Below are positions 20,862-35,100 of a DNA stretch of 64,000 nt, one piece after another. The stretch's first letter is position 1. Each line of letters opens with the position of its first letter. The notes under the pieces were generated by a model that searched no databases, had not been told where the DNA came from, and worked only from the letters and a program-made list of their open reading frames with translations. This DNA is from Xestospongia bergquistia (Eukaryota > Porifera > Demospongiae > Haplosclerida > Petrosiidae), in the NCBI GenBank assembly GCA_963965975.1, contig OZ014417.1, positions 1,841,821 to 1,905,820 on the forward strand. Reading direction: 5' to 3'. Both the position numbers and the translations under genes were made by a program.

Positions 20862-21001
20862 AAGACGTCACGAAAGCCTTACCAGGCGTTGGAAAGCGTT
20901 AAAGTAAAATTTCTTTACAAACAGAGATTGTTGTCTTTGAAACAAACCACACCCACTTTAATAGCCATGTGATGTGTTTTGAGGTTAATGTTTTTCTATT
21001 A
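20862..21001. promoter_or_regulatory. Shared divergent promoter (unrecognised gene / SLC7A6OS)
   Basis: 140 bp between divergent start codons. It holds GACGTCA-like (AAGACGTCAC) sequence near the minus-strand start, resembling a CREB/ATF site, and no room for separate promoters. Bidirectional use is inferred. Confidence 0.5.
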
Positions 21002-23455
21002 ATGGCTTCACTCACATCAGCAGTCTCTACTTCAGACGGACACTACATTCCTGTAGTGTTAAGAGTAAAGAGAAAAAGAACTGGAGATCCTGTAGAAGCT
21101 CTTGGTGAGCCATAAATAAAATGGAATATTGAACCTTTTACGTGTTACTATTAGTTGTTGATAGTAAAGTGCGGAAAGTTGATAAAGAAGATGTCTCTGA
21201 TACTAATGAAGGTACAGTCCTTTTTGACTATAATGTGTCCAGTAGGCTACCTCTCATGTCCCTGAGCCCCACCCCCTAGCCTTAATATATGACAAATTAT
21301 AGAGTTCCTATCAGACCTTTACTTGTATATTGATCATGATAACTATATTAATGTACACCTTCTTTTTATAATCATAGTTAGCAGTGTTTTTCACTTGTGT
21401 GGATCATTTAGTGAAGGAACACAAGATGACAAATCATTATTGGTAAGATTGACATGATATATCTTTATAATATCACTATATAATATCACTATATAATATC
21501 ACTATATAATATCACTATATAATGTCACTATATAATGTCACTATATAATATCACTATATAATATCACTATATAATATCACTATATAATATCACTATATAA
21601 TATCGCTATATAATGTCACTATATAATATCACTATATAATATCACTATATAATATCACTATACATAATGTCACTATATAATATCACTATATAATGTCACT
21701 ACAATTATAATATCACTATATAATATCACTATATAATATCATTATATAATGTCACTATATAATATTACTATATAATTGTTGGTTGATAGAATATAGTAAA
21801 AAGTTTTAAAGAGCACAAGACAAATGTCAAAACTAGTTCATTTTCAAAACTTAGTATATCAGAGAGTAAAGAACATTCTAGAACTCAGAAAAAGGTAAAT
21901 TGAATGGATGGATGGATGAATGGACAGACAGATTTATGGACCAGAGACTTTTTGTTCTCTAGGAGTCATCAACTCATGGTCGTTATAAGTTAATATCAAG
22001 TCATAGATGTTTAAAGGAGGAGACACAAGAAGAACCTCAACTCCATCTTTATGAAATACTTGATGAAGGTGACATCATGGAACTAGAAACAAAGTAAGCC
22101 ACACCCTTATTAATTAAATTATCAAACAAGTCTTTTAATTAATGTATTATACTCATAGAGATACAACATCTTCCCAATCTTTACCAACTGGAGGAGAAGA
22201 CACTGCTACCATCACTTGTAATTCTACTGTACTAGTCAGAGAGAAAATACATCATCCATTAACTGGTATATTAATATAATACTTGTTATAATAATATTAT
22301 TTGTTGTATTTAGAGGATTATATCTATGATATTTATATGTCAAGACAATGTAGTATGGAAGTAGTCTCATCTTTGTAAGTATTGGGTTTATTGTGTTGTT
22401 ATTATTATTGTTATAGGGGGTGTGGCTATGATTATGTGTTTATTGAAATAGTTTATCTTTAATTTATTATTAATTGACTTAGTAATTTTAAAACATTCAA
22501 ATTTAATGTTTAGTAATTTTAGTGATTTTTCTGAATTACAAACATTTAACTTAATTTTATTAGTGAAGTAAAATTTATCACATACAAATTTTAATAATTA
22601 TTAAAATTAATACATTCAATTAATAATAGGTTTAGTGTATATCTCTATTATCATCTTGTGTGAATTATTTTATATCTCTATTATATTATATAGTGATTGG
22701 AACACTCTATCAAGATATTGTTATGAACCAGAACTAGTACATGATATTATAGACTCTGATGAGGATTACTATGAAGATGAGGATGACTCTAATGGTGAAT
22801 GAATGAATGTGTTGATGGATAGATAGATGAATGAATGGATAGATGGATGGATGGATAGATAGATGAATGGATTGATGGATGGATAGATAGATGAATGGAT
22901 GGATGGATGGATAGATGAATGGATGGATAGATGGATGAATGGATGGATGGATAGATGAATGGATGGATGGATAGATAGATGAATGGATGGATGGATAGAT
23001 GAATGGATGGATGGATAGATAGATGAATGGATGGATGGATGGATAGATAGATGAATGGATGGATGGATGGATAGATGGGTTGATAGAGGGATAGATGAAT
23101 GGACCATTCAATAGTTTAATTAATAAACATTATAATAATTAACTAATTGTCTTTAGATGAATCTAATTGGCGTAATGAGTATCCTGATGAAGAGAGTAGC
23201 AGTAATACTAGTGGTAGTAGAGACTCTACTGAAGATCTCACATATAGACATAGAGAACCTTATTATGGTAAGAGAAATCTATATCTGTTTATTTGTTTGT
23301 CTTTGTATATTTTATGTTTGTTTATTAATTTTATTAAATTGTTGTTTTGTTTAGATGAGTTTGAATTCTTTTCATCTTCATCTCGTTTCTATAATCAAGA
23401 TGAATTTAATGATGAATATAATAATAGTAATGATGAAGAAGATATTGATTATTAA
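21002..23455 (+). CDS. SLC7A6OS: SLC7A6OS / IWR1-type RNA polymerase II import factor
   Basis: Ten exons: 21002-21104, 21155-21211, 21378-21442, 21790-21894, 21963-22093, 22159-22265, 22314-22374, 22694-22794, 23157-23267 and 23355-23455. They keep phase and give 313 residues (human 309). Diagnostic blocks: [17 protein letters not shown] at the N-terminus, [17 protein letters not shown] (the IWR1 hallmark), and an acidic C-terminal part with [14 protein letters not shown], where human has ENNWRNEYPEEESS. Yeast Iwr1 directs nuclear import of assembled RNA polymerase II, and a similar role is expected here. Intron 3 and intron 8 are swollen by simple tandem repeats. OGFOD2 follows 107 bp downstream on the same strand. 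Confidence 0.92.
21460..21776. repeat. 13-bp tandem repeat TATAATATCACTA in SLC7A6OS intron 3
   Basis: About 24 copies with a few substitutions (ATGTCAC variants). It fills most of the intron 21443-21789 without touching the splice sites. Confidence 0.9.
22797..23100. repeat. GATG/GATA tetranucleotide repeat in SLC7A6OS intron 8
   Basis: Long run of GGAT, AGAT and GAAT tetramers with a higher-order pattern of about 28-36 bp. The minus strand is open by chance as a Ser-Ile-His-Pro repeat and is not a gene. Confidence 0.92.
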
Positions 23456-23562
23456 CATTATTGTATTATAATTAATATATTTTTACAATGGTTAATTAAC
23501 TATAGTTGAGCTAGCTTAATCAAGTGCGGGGGTGTTGCGTATGGGCGTGGCTGACAATTAAA

Positions 23563-25758
23563 ATGGATCAATTTTATATTTGTTCCTGTTTCTTTTATAA
23601 ACATATATATCTTCAAAGGTATAAATTACACGTGGACTATCATAATGATGATCAATTCTTACGGGACTACTCTGAGGTAAGAAAGAAGACTGATACAAAG
23701 TAGAGTAATTAAATTATAAACACCATATGACACACACTCTCTCTCTCTCTTAATATATATATTGTTTGTGTGTGTGTGTTAGATACTTATACAAAGAGGA
23801 TGTCATGATGATAAACTAGGATACATTATAAAAGAGGTCAGTGTACTATAGATATCATTGTTATTGTCTTGTCTATTATTGATCATGAGGTCACTTATCA
23901 TTATTCATTAATATAATATTATGACAATATATGTAATGGATACTATTTATATAAGAGTCGTCTCTAGTTTGATATGTATAATTTATATTGACAATTTAGA
24001 GGGTAGTGATCAGTAAAGGAGAGGAATTCCACAATCTTTCCCTCTCTTCACTTTAATTTTAAAGTTCCTTGAATTGTTCATTTACAATAAAATCTAGAAA
24101 AAAAATCAAAAACTTTTGCTTCTAGTAGTAACATTATTAATGAAATATTTTTAAAAAAATAATAAGTAAGTTTGAAGTAAGTCTTTTCATATTATTGTAA
24201 ATCCAGTAGAAAGTTCTCTGAAGCATATGTTAATTTATGTTTACTGTTTAGAATGTAGTGGTCAGTAAGGGAGATGAATTCCACAACATTCTTGCTCTTT
24301 TCACTTAAAAAACTATCACTATTGTCAGTGATCAGTATCATAATATTTATTAGGACAATAGTTTATTATAACACATCTATTAAATGTTCATTTATTATAT
24401 TTTATTATGTAGTTATTACATTATAATTTTGTAATAACAATGTTAGTCTAATAATGATCTAGTTTTCTAAGTGAAAGGAGAGAGAACATTGTGACCTTCC
24501 TCTCCTGGCCCATCAAGTTTTAGTCTGATATTAATTCTCATATATCCTCTCCTCTATACAAAGATCTTATGTCATTAAACTGCAGTATATATACCTTGTA
24601 GAATTGTACTCTGAAGTATTAAGTACTTGTTGCTCAAATTAAATTTGATTATTTTTAGATTAAAGATGAGATAGAGAGAAGAAAACAGAGAGGAAAAGAA
24701 CATACTCAACGATGTCACATGATACAACAGCAATATCACAGGCTCCACCCATTTCTCTATACACTCAATGTATGTATCACTCACTATATTATGTGTGTTC
24801 TAACATTTTGTTATCTGTAGGAGTCATTTCTACATCCTGACTTTCTAAAAATAGTAACTTACTGTCGTACATCATCAGCTACACAAGAAGGACTATTACA
24901 TTATATCACTAAAGAATGTGGTCAGACATAAAAGATCTATTATATACTACATGATATACATAACTAAAGCCTCTTTGTCAATAATACTGCACTTAATATA
25001 GACTGAAGTAGCAGACATAGTAACAATTAGTATATGAGAATGATATGAAACTACTTAATATTATAGTACAAGTCATTTAAGTTCTATAATAAATTTGTAG
25101 AATAATGATTTCTATTATAATGAGTTGTTCTTTATCTTTTTAGCTTCCAGAGTCTATTCCTTTCCTGTATTTACTGATAGTTTTTGTCAATTGTTTATTG
25201 AAGAGTTAGATAACTTTGAACAAACTGATATTACTAAAGGACGTCCAAACACAATGAATAAAACTGGAGTATGTTATAACTATTAGTTATTAATTCAATC
25301 ATTATGACATCAATATGACATATTAATGATTTCAATATATTTATTAAGTATATAAAATTGAACACACAAAGCAAATACAAAACTAGTTAGAAATGTATAT
25401 TAATTCATTATCAGCTACTATATCTCTTTACTGACTGTTTTAAATTACATTTTTCAATTTTATTTTCATAGATACTTCTCTCAGAGTTAGGTTTTGATAA
25501 AGGTTTTATTACTCCACTAAGAGAGAACTATTTACAACCAATATGTCATATATTATATCCTGAACATGTTGGTAGGAGTGGTTTAGATTCTCAACGTGCA
25601 TTCATTGTGACTTACTCTGCTGAGAGTAGTGATGGTGATATTGGTCTATCATATCACTATGACAATGCTGAAGTCACATTGAATGTGTCATTGGGAAAGG
25701 AATACAATGATGGAGAACTTTACTTTGGAGATATGAAAGGAGTGAGTGAGTGAGAGAA

Positions 25759-25792
<34 letters not shown>

Positions 25793-26074
25793 CTACTACT
25801 AACCTTTGATCTTTATGTACATGGACTCTTTTATTTTATACAGGTCACTGTACATAATTTTACACCACGCTTGTATCATCACAAGATAGGGAGAGGTGTT
25901 CTTCACAGAGGACAACACATGCATGGTGCTCTTGATATTAGCAAGGGAGAGAGATATAATCTTATTATTTGGATGAGGTCATCTTCAGTTAGAAATAATT
26001 GTTGTCCAAGATGTGGAGAGATACCAAAACTAGTCTCTTTTGAAGGATATGGTGATGGATTTGTATTACCATAG
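23563..26074 (+). CDS. OGFOD2: OGFOD2: 2-oxoglutarate/Fe(II)-dependent oxygenase domain protein
   Basis: Seven exons: 23563-23676, 23783-23836, 24659-24769, 24821-24920, 25144-25268, 25472-25741 and 25844-26074, in phase, 334 residues (human ~350). The N-terminus has MDQFYICSCFFYKHIYLQRY and the conserved RDYSEILIQRGC. The oxygenase half has KGRPNTMN, LDSQRAF, SYHYDNAEVTLNVSLG with the metal-binding His230-x-Asp232, the distal His285 in HRGQHMHGA, and the 2-oxoglutarate-binding Arg region in ERYNLIIWMR. The end VRNNCCPRCG and EGYGDGF is typical of OGFOD2. The fold implies hydroxylation of a substrate with Fe(II) and 2-oxoglutarate; the substrate is not known to me. The (GA)n tract at 25742-25795 is intronic. 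The 3' half (exons 5-7) is duplicated, broken, at 48312-49347. Confidence 0.92.
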
Positions 26075-26458
26075 TAACAAAGGACATGTGTACTTTACTG
26101 GTGAAAATAAAATGAAGTTTTAACAGATTTTTATTTTTAACTTGTAAAAAAGTTGATAATATATATTCAATAGAACTTATTGTCACTAGTTCTTGCCCCA
26201 TACTAGCTAATAATTCACAAGATTCCAAAATATTTAGTCTTTTAAAATTTGAACATGGTATCATGTCCTTAATAATAACATTCATTGATATAACTAAGTG
26301 TATTATTTCTAAGTCACAAGTATAAATGTACTGATATGTATGTTCCTGACCCCCTACAGAATCCATCATGATCATTTCAGTTTTCAATTATAAAATCAAA
26401 TTCATTTAATTTAATCTAATAATAATATCAGCATTTCTTATGTATGACTTTTAATTGT
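26075..26458. other. Convergent 3' flanks of OGFOD2 and the ZU5 gene
   Basis: AT-rich 3' UTR-like sequence. A minus-strand frame across 25989-26387 overlaps OGFOD2 exon 7 antisense and is considered chance. Part of the stretch is duplicated at 49348-49635. Confidence 0.5.
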
Positions 26459-27822
26459 TCATAAATTGAGTTCTATATTTAGTTCTTTACTAATAATATC
26501 AGTCCACTCATCTTGAAGGACTCTGGCAGCATCAGCAAAGCTGCCTCCTACTTCATTGAAACAACTTAAGAGTTTTTTTAAATCTTCTTGTAATTGAGTG
26601 TGATTTCTCTTAAAATTCATTTTAGCTATGAATTCATAAATGATACCATCAAATGTAGGTGCCTTATGTACTCCTGTACTAATGAGACTAGCAGAAAGCA
26701 TTTTAGTGGCTAGAATTGGTAAGGAAAGTTCAGGCAAGTCAATTAATAGAGCATGGTTTTCATTGAGAACTTTCCTGACTAGCTTCCTCATTTTACTGAT
26801 GTCAATATCTATTGAAAGTTGATATTATGTATGAGCAACTGTATCATATAATTGCACCATCTATACATAATATATACCTGTATTTACTGGTACAGGAGAG
26901 AATTGATCTTTGATACTAGCACCTTGTACTTGTGACATTACAACAGCACCTAATTATTGAAAGTGATTATCTTCCCTGTTAAAATTTAATTAGAGAAATC
27001 TAATACCTGGTATTGAAGGTCTCTTGATAACTTTTCGGTGAATTGTAATTGTCATTTGAGGATCTATACCATCCAGTATGATAGGGTACTCAAAATGTTC
27101 AACAGTGTCTGGATTATCAACAGCATACACTTTTAATTGACATGATGATGGTATTGGACGGTTGGATGACCCAAATTCATCAATTTTTGCTTGCCATAAC
27201 TGATTATTATCATAATACATCCTGATTATCAAGCTGTATATACAAACCTTGCATGGCTTGACTATAGGTATAATCTTCCATCCTGGAGGTGTTTGTTCCT
27301 CAGAGAAAATGAGTTCAATGTATCCATATTGATCAACAAAATTAAAGTCAACAGGATCATCTTTATCCACTTGCTGATATTCCTGTTTTAAATACTATAA
27401 CAATATTATAATTGAAGTAGCATAAACTTAATGAAGTAAATATTACCGACAAAAGAGCATTGAGATCTTTAACAACAAAAAATCTCACTATCCACCAATC
27501 TCTATCTTTCTCCTCATAACAAGTCATTGCAGAATACATGAATAACAAAACTAGAGTAGTTATGTAAGTGAAGCCATTTACAATTATTGCTCTAATAATA
27601 CTTTTATTCTTTGGCTTAGGGTCATCACTGCATTGACTGATAGTGTCAAGAGGAGTTGAAGAGGGGATAGGAGGTAATACCATATTACTGTCTGAAACAA
27701 ATACAAAACATGTGTTGTTAACCAAATCTATATTGACATAATTATAATATAATTATATATATATATATATATATAATGTGTCTGTGTATAATATATATAT
27801 TATATAATGTGTCTGTGTATAA

Positions 27823-27864
<42 letters not shown>

Positions 27865-29187
27865 GAACAAACAAACAAATAACTACACAACAATGTATCA
27901 TTATTTTTAATAATGATGGTTTTATGATAGTTTCAGTTGATACTATGCTATTATTGAATTACTGACCTAGTTTCTTCATGGGATCATCTTCCACTTTTTC
28001 TTTGTTAGTTACACATGAATGGCTCTCCTTTTGACTATGGCTACTATCTGTAGTAGCAGATTTAGTTGGTACTGTATTAGAATCACTGACCTTTCTCTTC
28101 AGGATCATCTTCCTTTTTCTCTTCATTACCTACACTGCTCTCCTCTTGACTATGGATACTATCTGTTGTAGCAGGTTTGGTTGGTACTTTATCATTATTG
28201 AGATCACTCACTTTTCTCTTCATGATCATCTTCCTTTTTCTTCTCATTACCTACACTGCCATTCTCCTGACTGCTGCTGCTTTCTTCTTCATCACTACTT
28301 CCCTCATTATCTGAGTTATCCTGTGTTTGCTGGTTCCATTCTGCTACAATAGCTACAGGACTAAAGTGATCAGATGTGATAGACCCATATCGATTTCCTG
28401 GATAAAATTCTCCTCCATCAAGCATCTGTGTGAACTCATAAGGCAATGTTGGGGGATGAAGGTTAGCTCTAACAAAACGGAGACATTTAGCCTCAGCTTG
28501 TGTGTGTAAATTAACACAGTGTTGAATTTCTAACATCAGAGGTTTGAGAAGTGGCTTGACAATTGAGATATCATAGATTGCACTGACTAGCATACTTTCT
28601 TCAGGAAACTTAAAATAGCCTCCAACAAGTACAGTCACCGCAACTTCACAAATTTCAGACAAAGATACAGTGTTTTGTGATAAATGAATTCTCAGGCCAT
28701 ATTCTTCCCAGTAAAGAGATTGAGCATCACTTCCTTGAATGTAGAAAAGTTTTTTCTCTGCTATATGAACACCATATAAATGATCTGAGAGAGAAGGAAT
28801 CATTTATCAATCATTTGTTCTCTTACCGGATGAAAAAACAAGATAATCAAACTGGACTGATGCATCTTGTTTATTTGGATAACATGGAGGTTTAGTATCA
28901 TCATATACCGGAGCTAAAACTTCTATACCAACATCACCTGTTGTGGATAGTCATGTTAATCTCAAATACAACCTCACCCAATAGTTTATTGTTACTACAC
29001 AACATATCACTTTCGTTTAATTTATTATGTCGAAGTCAGAATAGAATGCTATTTAGATAACAATGTATTTTCATTTCCATGTTTTAATATGCATATTTCA
29101 AGACATATAATAATTACCATTGTTCTCGGATTTAAGTGTTTCTTGATGAACCTTAAGACTTTCTTGATGAACCTTAAGACTTGCTAC
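26459..29187 (-). CDS. ZU5-domain signalling-type protein, copy 1 (5' part runs into the microexon array)
   Basis: Exons, minus strand: 29187-29118, 28937-28827, 28784-28212, 28162-28091, 28047-27967, 27691-27447, 27382-27248, 27199-27007, 26949-26878 and 26808-26459. Phases match throughout, giving 633 residues to TGA, with no start codon in the first two exons. Order: heptad repeat (SLKVHQE twice); a ZU5-like domain, about residues 60-200 (YGLRIHLSQNTVSLSEICEV, SAIYDISIVKPLLKPLMLEI, then GGEFYPGNRY); three similar acidic phase 1-1 exons; a hydrophobic segment (TYITTLVLLFMYSA); a block with DRDWWIVRFFVVKDLNALL; a beta-rich block like UPA (QLKVYAVDNPD); and a helical C-terminal block (LQEDLKKLLSCFNEVGGSFA) that I do not recognise but which could be death-like. 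ZU5/UPA proteins (UNC5, PIDD, ankyrin) are signalling scaffolds. The start must lie upstream, across the array. Confidence 0.72.
27735..27862. repeat. AT-rich microsatellite in the ZU5 gene intron
   Basis: (AT)n runs interrupted by two copies of GTGTCTGTGTATAATATA. It lies in the intron 27692-27966, is absent from the corresponding intron of copy 2, and so expanded after the duplication. Confidence 0.85.
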
Positions 29188-32100
29188 CTTTTAGTATCAG
29201 AGTTATATTGAAAGTAAATAAATACCATAAACAATTATGGTTAAAATCAAATAACACTTACAATCTAAACAAGTAGAAAACAGAGTAGATTTATAACAAA
29301 AAGATGAAGAGAGTCATATTAAAATTAAATAAATATCATAAACAATAGTGGTTAAAATTAAATGAAACTTACTTCCTAAACAACAGAATAGATTTACATC
29401 ATGATAGTGACAGATATAAAAAGGATAATATAAAATGTAAACAACTACCATAAACAATTATCGTTAGGATTAATTGATACTTACATACTAAACAAGTAGA
29501 TTTATGTCATGATAGTGACAGATGAAGAGTCATATTGAAAGTAAACAAATATCACAAATAATAGTGGTTAAAATAAAAAGATACTTACATGCTAAACAAG
29601 TAGAAAACAAAGTAGATTTATGTCATGATAGTGACAGATGAAAAGTCATATTGAAAGTGAACAAATATCACAAATAATAGTGGGTAAATTAAAAAGACAC
29701 TTACATGCTAAACAAGTAGAAAACAAAGTAGATTTATATCATGATAGTGACAGAGATAAAGAGAGTTATATGGAAAGTAAACAAATATCATAAACAATTA
29801 TTAAGGTTAGAATTAAATGACACTTACAGGCTGAACAAGTAGAAAACAGAGTAGATTTATATCATGGTAGTTACAGAGATGAAAAAAAGGGTCATGTTAA
29901 AAGTAAACAAATATCATAACATATGTGTTAGAATTAAATGACACTTACTTCCTAAACAAGTAGAAAACAGAGTAGATTTACGTCATGATAGTGACAGAGA
30001 TGAAGAGGGTCATATTGAAAATAAACAAATATCATAAACTATTGTGGTTAGAATTAAATGACACTTACAGTCTAAACAAGTATGAAACAGAGTAGATTTA
30101 CATCATGATAGTGACAGAGATCAAAAGGGTGATGTGAAAAGTAAACAAATATCATAAACAATTATGGTTAGAATTAAATGACTTACTTCCTAAACAAGTA
30201 GAAAACAGAGTAGATTTATGTCATGATAGTGAAGAGGGTCATATTGAGAATAAACAAATATCATAAACAATTGTGGAAAGAATTAAATAACACTTACAGT
30301 CTAAACAAGTAGAAATCAGAGTAGATTTACATCATGATAGTGACAGAGATAAAAAGGGTCATGTTAAAAGTAAACAAATATCATAAACAATTATGGTTAG
30401 AATTGAATGACACTTACACACTAAACAAGTAGAAAACAGAGTAGATTTATATCATGATAGTAACAAAGATGAAGAGAGTAATATTGAAAGGAAACAAAAA
30501 TCATAAACAATTATGGTTAGAATTAAATGACACTTACTTCCTAAACAAGTAGAAAACGAAGTAGATTTATATCATGATAGTGACAGAGATGAAGAGGGTC
30601 ATATTAAAAATAAACAAATATCACAAACAATAGTGGTCAAAATAAAATGACACTTACAATCTAAACAAGTAGAAAAAAAGGAGATTAGATCATGATAGTG
30701 ACAAAGATAGTCATATTGGAAGTAAACAAATATCACAAACAATTATTAAAGTTAGAATTAAATGACACTTACAGGCTGAACAAGTAGAAAACAGAGTAGA
30801 TTTACATCATGATAGTAACAGAGATAAAGAGAGTCATATTGAAAGTAACAAATATCATAAACAATTATGGTTAGAATTAAATGACACTTACTCGCTGAAT
30901 AAGTAGAAAACAGTAGATTTACATCATAATAGTGACAGAGATAAAGAGAGTAATATTAAAAGGAAACAAAAATCATAAACAATTATGGTTAGAATTAAAT
31001 GACACTTACTTCCTAAACAAGTAGAAAACGAAGTAGATTTATATCATGATAGTGACAGAGATGAAGAGGGTCATATTGAAAGTAACAAATATCATAAACA
31101 ATCATTAAGATTAGAATTAAATGACACTTACAGGCTGAACAAGTAGAAAACAAAGTAGATTTACATCATAATAGTGACAGAGAGTCATATTAAAAGTAAA
31201 GAAATATCATAAACAATTATGATTAGAATTAAATGACACTTACTTCCTAAACAAGTAGAAAACAAAGTAGATTTACATCATAATAGTGACAAAGACGAAG
31301 AAAGTCATATTGAAAGTAAACAAATATCATAAACAATTATGATTACAAATAATGACACTTACAATCTAAAAAAGTAGAAAACACAGTAGATTTACGTTAT
31401 GATAGTGACAGTGAGGAAGAGAGTCATATTGAAAGTAAATAAACATAAATAATTATGGTTAGAATTAAACGATACTTACAGACTAAACAAGTAGAAAACA
31501 GAGTAGATTTATATTGTAATAGTAATAGAGAGACATATTGAATGTAAACAAATATCCTAAACAATTATTATTAGAATAAGATGACACTTACTTGCTAAAC
31601 AAGTAGAAAACAGTGTAGATTTATATCATGATAGTGACAGAGATGAAGTTAGTTATATTGAAAGTAAATAAATATTATATACAATTATGATTAGAGTTTA
31701 ATGACACTTACAGACTAAACAAGTAGATAACAAAGTAGATTTATATCATGATAGTAACAGAGATAAAGAGAGTCATAATGAAAGTAAACAAATATCACAA
31801 ACAATTATGGTTAGAATTAAATGAAACTTACTTCCTAAACAAGTAGAAAACAGAGTAGATTTATACCATGATAGTGACAGAGAGAGTCATATTAAAAGTA
31901 AACAAATATCAGAAACAATTATGGTTAGAATTAAATGACACTTACTACCTAAACAAGTAGAAAACAGAATATATATTTATATCATGGTAGTGGCAGAGAT
32001 GAAGAGAGTTATATTGAAAGTTAATAAATATCATAAACAACAATTAATAAAATTAGAATTAAATGATACTTACAGGCTGAACAAGTAGAAAACAAAGTAG

Positions 32101-35100
32101 ATTTACATCATAATAGTGACAGAGATGAAGAGAGTCATATTGAGATTAAATAAATATCATAAATAATTATGGTTAGAATTAAATGACACTTACAATCTAA
32201 ACAAGTAGAAAATAGAGTAAATTTACATCATAATAGTGACAAAGACGAAGAAAGTCATATTGAAAGTAAACAAATATAATAAACAATTATAATTAAAATT
32301 AGATAACACTTACAAGCTAAACAAGTAGAAAACAGTAGAATCACATCATTATAGTGACAAAGATTAAGAGAGTTATATTGAAAGTAAATAAATATCATAA
32401 ACAATTATGGTTAGAATTAAATCATACTTACAGTCTAAACAAGTAGAAAACAAAGTAGATTTATATCATGATAGCAACGGAGATAAAGAGAGTCATATTG
32501 AAAGTAAACAAATATTATAAACAATTATGGTTAGAATTAGATGACACTTACTCGCTAAACAAGTAGAAAACAGAGTAGATTTATATCATGATAGTGACAG
32601 AGATGGAGATGGTTATATTGAAAGTAAATAAATAATGTAAAAATTAATTGACACTTACTTCCTAAACAAAGTAGAAAACAGAGTAGATTTATATCATGAT
32701 AGTGACAGAGATGAAGAATGTCATATTGAAAGTAACAAATATCATAAACAATCATTAAGATTAGAATTAAATGACACTTACAGGCTGAACAAGTAGAAAA
32801 CAAAGTAGATTTACATCATAATAGTGACAGAGACGAAGAGAGTCATATTGAAATTAAATAAATATTATAAATAATTATGGTTAGAATTAAATGACACTTA
32901 CAATCTAAACAAGTAGAAAATAGAGTAAATTTACATCATAACAGTGACAGTGATAAAGAGGGTCATGTTGAAAGTAAACAAATATCACAAATAATAGTGG
33001 TTAAAATAAAAAGATACTTACAGACTAAACAAGTAGAAAACAAAGTAGATTTATGTCATGATAGTGACAGATGAAAAGTCATATTGAAAGTGAACAAATA
33101 TCACAAATAATAGTGGGTAAATTAAAAAGACACTTACATGCTAAACAAGTAGAAAACAAAGTAGATTTATATCATGATAGTGACAGAGATAAAGAGAGTT
33201 ATATGGAAAGTAAACAAATATCATAAACAATTATTAAGGTTAGAATTAAATGACACTTACAGGCTGAACAAGTAGAAAACAGAGTAGATTTACATCATGA
33301 TAGTGACAGAGATCAAAAGGGTGATGTGAAAAGTAAACAAATATCATAAACAATTATGGTTAGAATTAAATGACTTACTTCCTAAACAAGTAGAAAACAG
33401 AGTAGATTTATGTCATGATAGTTAAGAGGGTCATATTGAGAATAAACAAATATCATAAACAATTGTGGAAAGAATTAAATAACACTTACAGTCTAAACAA
33501 GTAGAAAACAGAGTAGATTTACATCATGATAGTGACAGAGATAAAAAGGGTCATGTTAAAAGTAAACAAATATCATAAACAATTATGGTTAGAATTGAAT
33601 GACACTTACACACTAAACAAGTAGAAAACAGAGTAGATTTATATCATGATAGTAACAAAGATGAAGAGAGTAATATTGAAAGGAAACAAAAATCATAAAC
33701 AATTATGGTTAGAATTAAATGACACTTACTTCCTAAACAAGTAGAAAACGAAGTAGATTTATATCATGATAGTGACAGAGATGAAGAGGGTCATATTAAA
33801 AATAAACAAATATCACAAACAATAGTGGTCAAAATAAAATGACACTTACAATCTAAACAAGTAGAAAAAAAGGAGATTAGATCATGATAGTGACAAAGAT
33901 AGTCATATTGGAAGTAAACAAATATCACAAACAATTATTAAAGTTAGAATTAAATGACACTTACAGGCTGAACAAGTAGAAAACAGAGTAGATTTACATC
34001 ATGATAGTAACAGAGATAAAGAGAGTCATATTGAAAGTAACAAATATCATAAACAATTATGGTTAGAATTAAATGACACTTACTCGCTGAATAAGTAGAA
34101 AACAGTAGATTTACATCATAATAGTGACAGAGATAAAGAGAGTCATATTGAAAGTAACAAATATCATAAACAATTATGGTTAGAATTAAATGACACTTAC
34201 TCGCTGAATAAGTAGAAAACAGTAGATTTACATCATAATAGTGACAGAGATAAAGAGAGTAATATTAAAAGGAAACAAAAATCATAAACAATTATGGTTA
34301 GAATTAAATGACACTTACTTCCTAAACAAGTAGAAAACGAAGTAGATTTATATCATGATAGTGACAGAGATGAAGAGGGTCATATTGAAAGTAACAAATA
34401 TCATAAACAATCATTAAGATTAGAATTAAATGACACTTACAGGCTGAACAAGTAGAAAACAAAGTAGATTTACATCATAATAGTGACAGAGAGTCATATT
34501 AAAAGTAAAGAAATATCATAAACAATTATGATTAGAATTAAATGACACTTACTTCCTAAACAAGTAGAAAACAAAGTAGATTTACATCATAATAGTGACA
34601 AAGACGAAGAAAGTCATATTGAAAGTAAACAAATATCATAAACAATTATGATTACAAATAATGACACTTACAATCTAAAAAAGTAGAAAACACAGTAGAT
34701 TTACGTTATGATAGTGACAGTGATGAAGAGAGTCATATTGAAAGTAAATAAACATAAATAATTATGGTTAGAATTAAACGATACTTACAGACTAAACAAG
34801 TAGAAAACAGAGTAGATTTATATTGTAATAGTAATAGAGAGACATATTGAATGTAAACAAATATCCTAAACAATTATTATTAGAATAAGATGACACTTAC
34901 TTGCTAAACAAGTAGAAAACAGTGTAGATTTATATCATGATAGTGACAGAGATGAAGTTAGTTATATTGAAAGTAAATAAATATTATATACAATTATGAT
35001 TAGAGTTTAATGACACTTACAGACTAAACAAGTAGATAACAAAGTAGATTTATATCATGATAGTAACAGAGATAAAGAGAGTCATAATGAAAGTAAACAA

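Noticed and set aside
22734..23111. Minus-strand Ser-Ile-His-Pro repeat protein
   Set aside because: Translation of a GATG/GATA simple repeat within an SLC7A6OS intron.
23990..24300. Two similar segments in OGFOD2 intron 2 (around 24005 and 24255) as a possible mobile element
   Set aside because: They share ~50 bp with GAATTCCACAA, but no inverted ends or target duplication are visible. Too weak to call.
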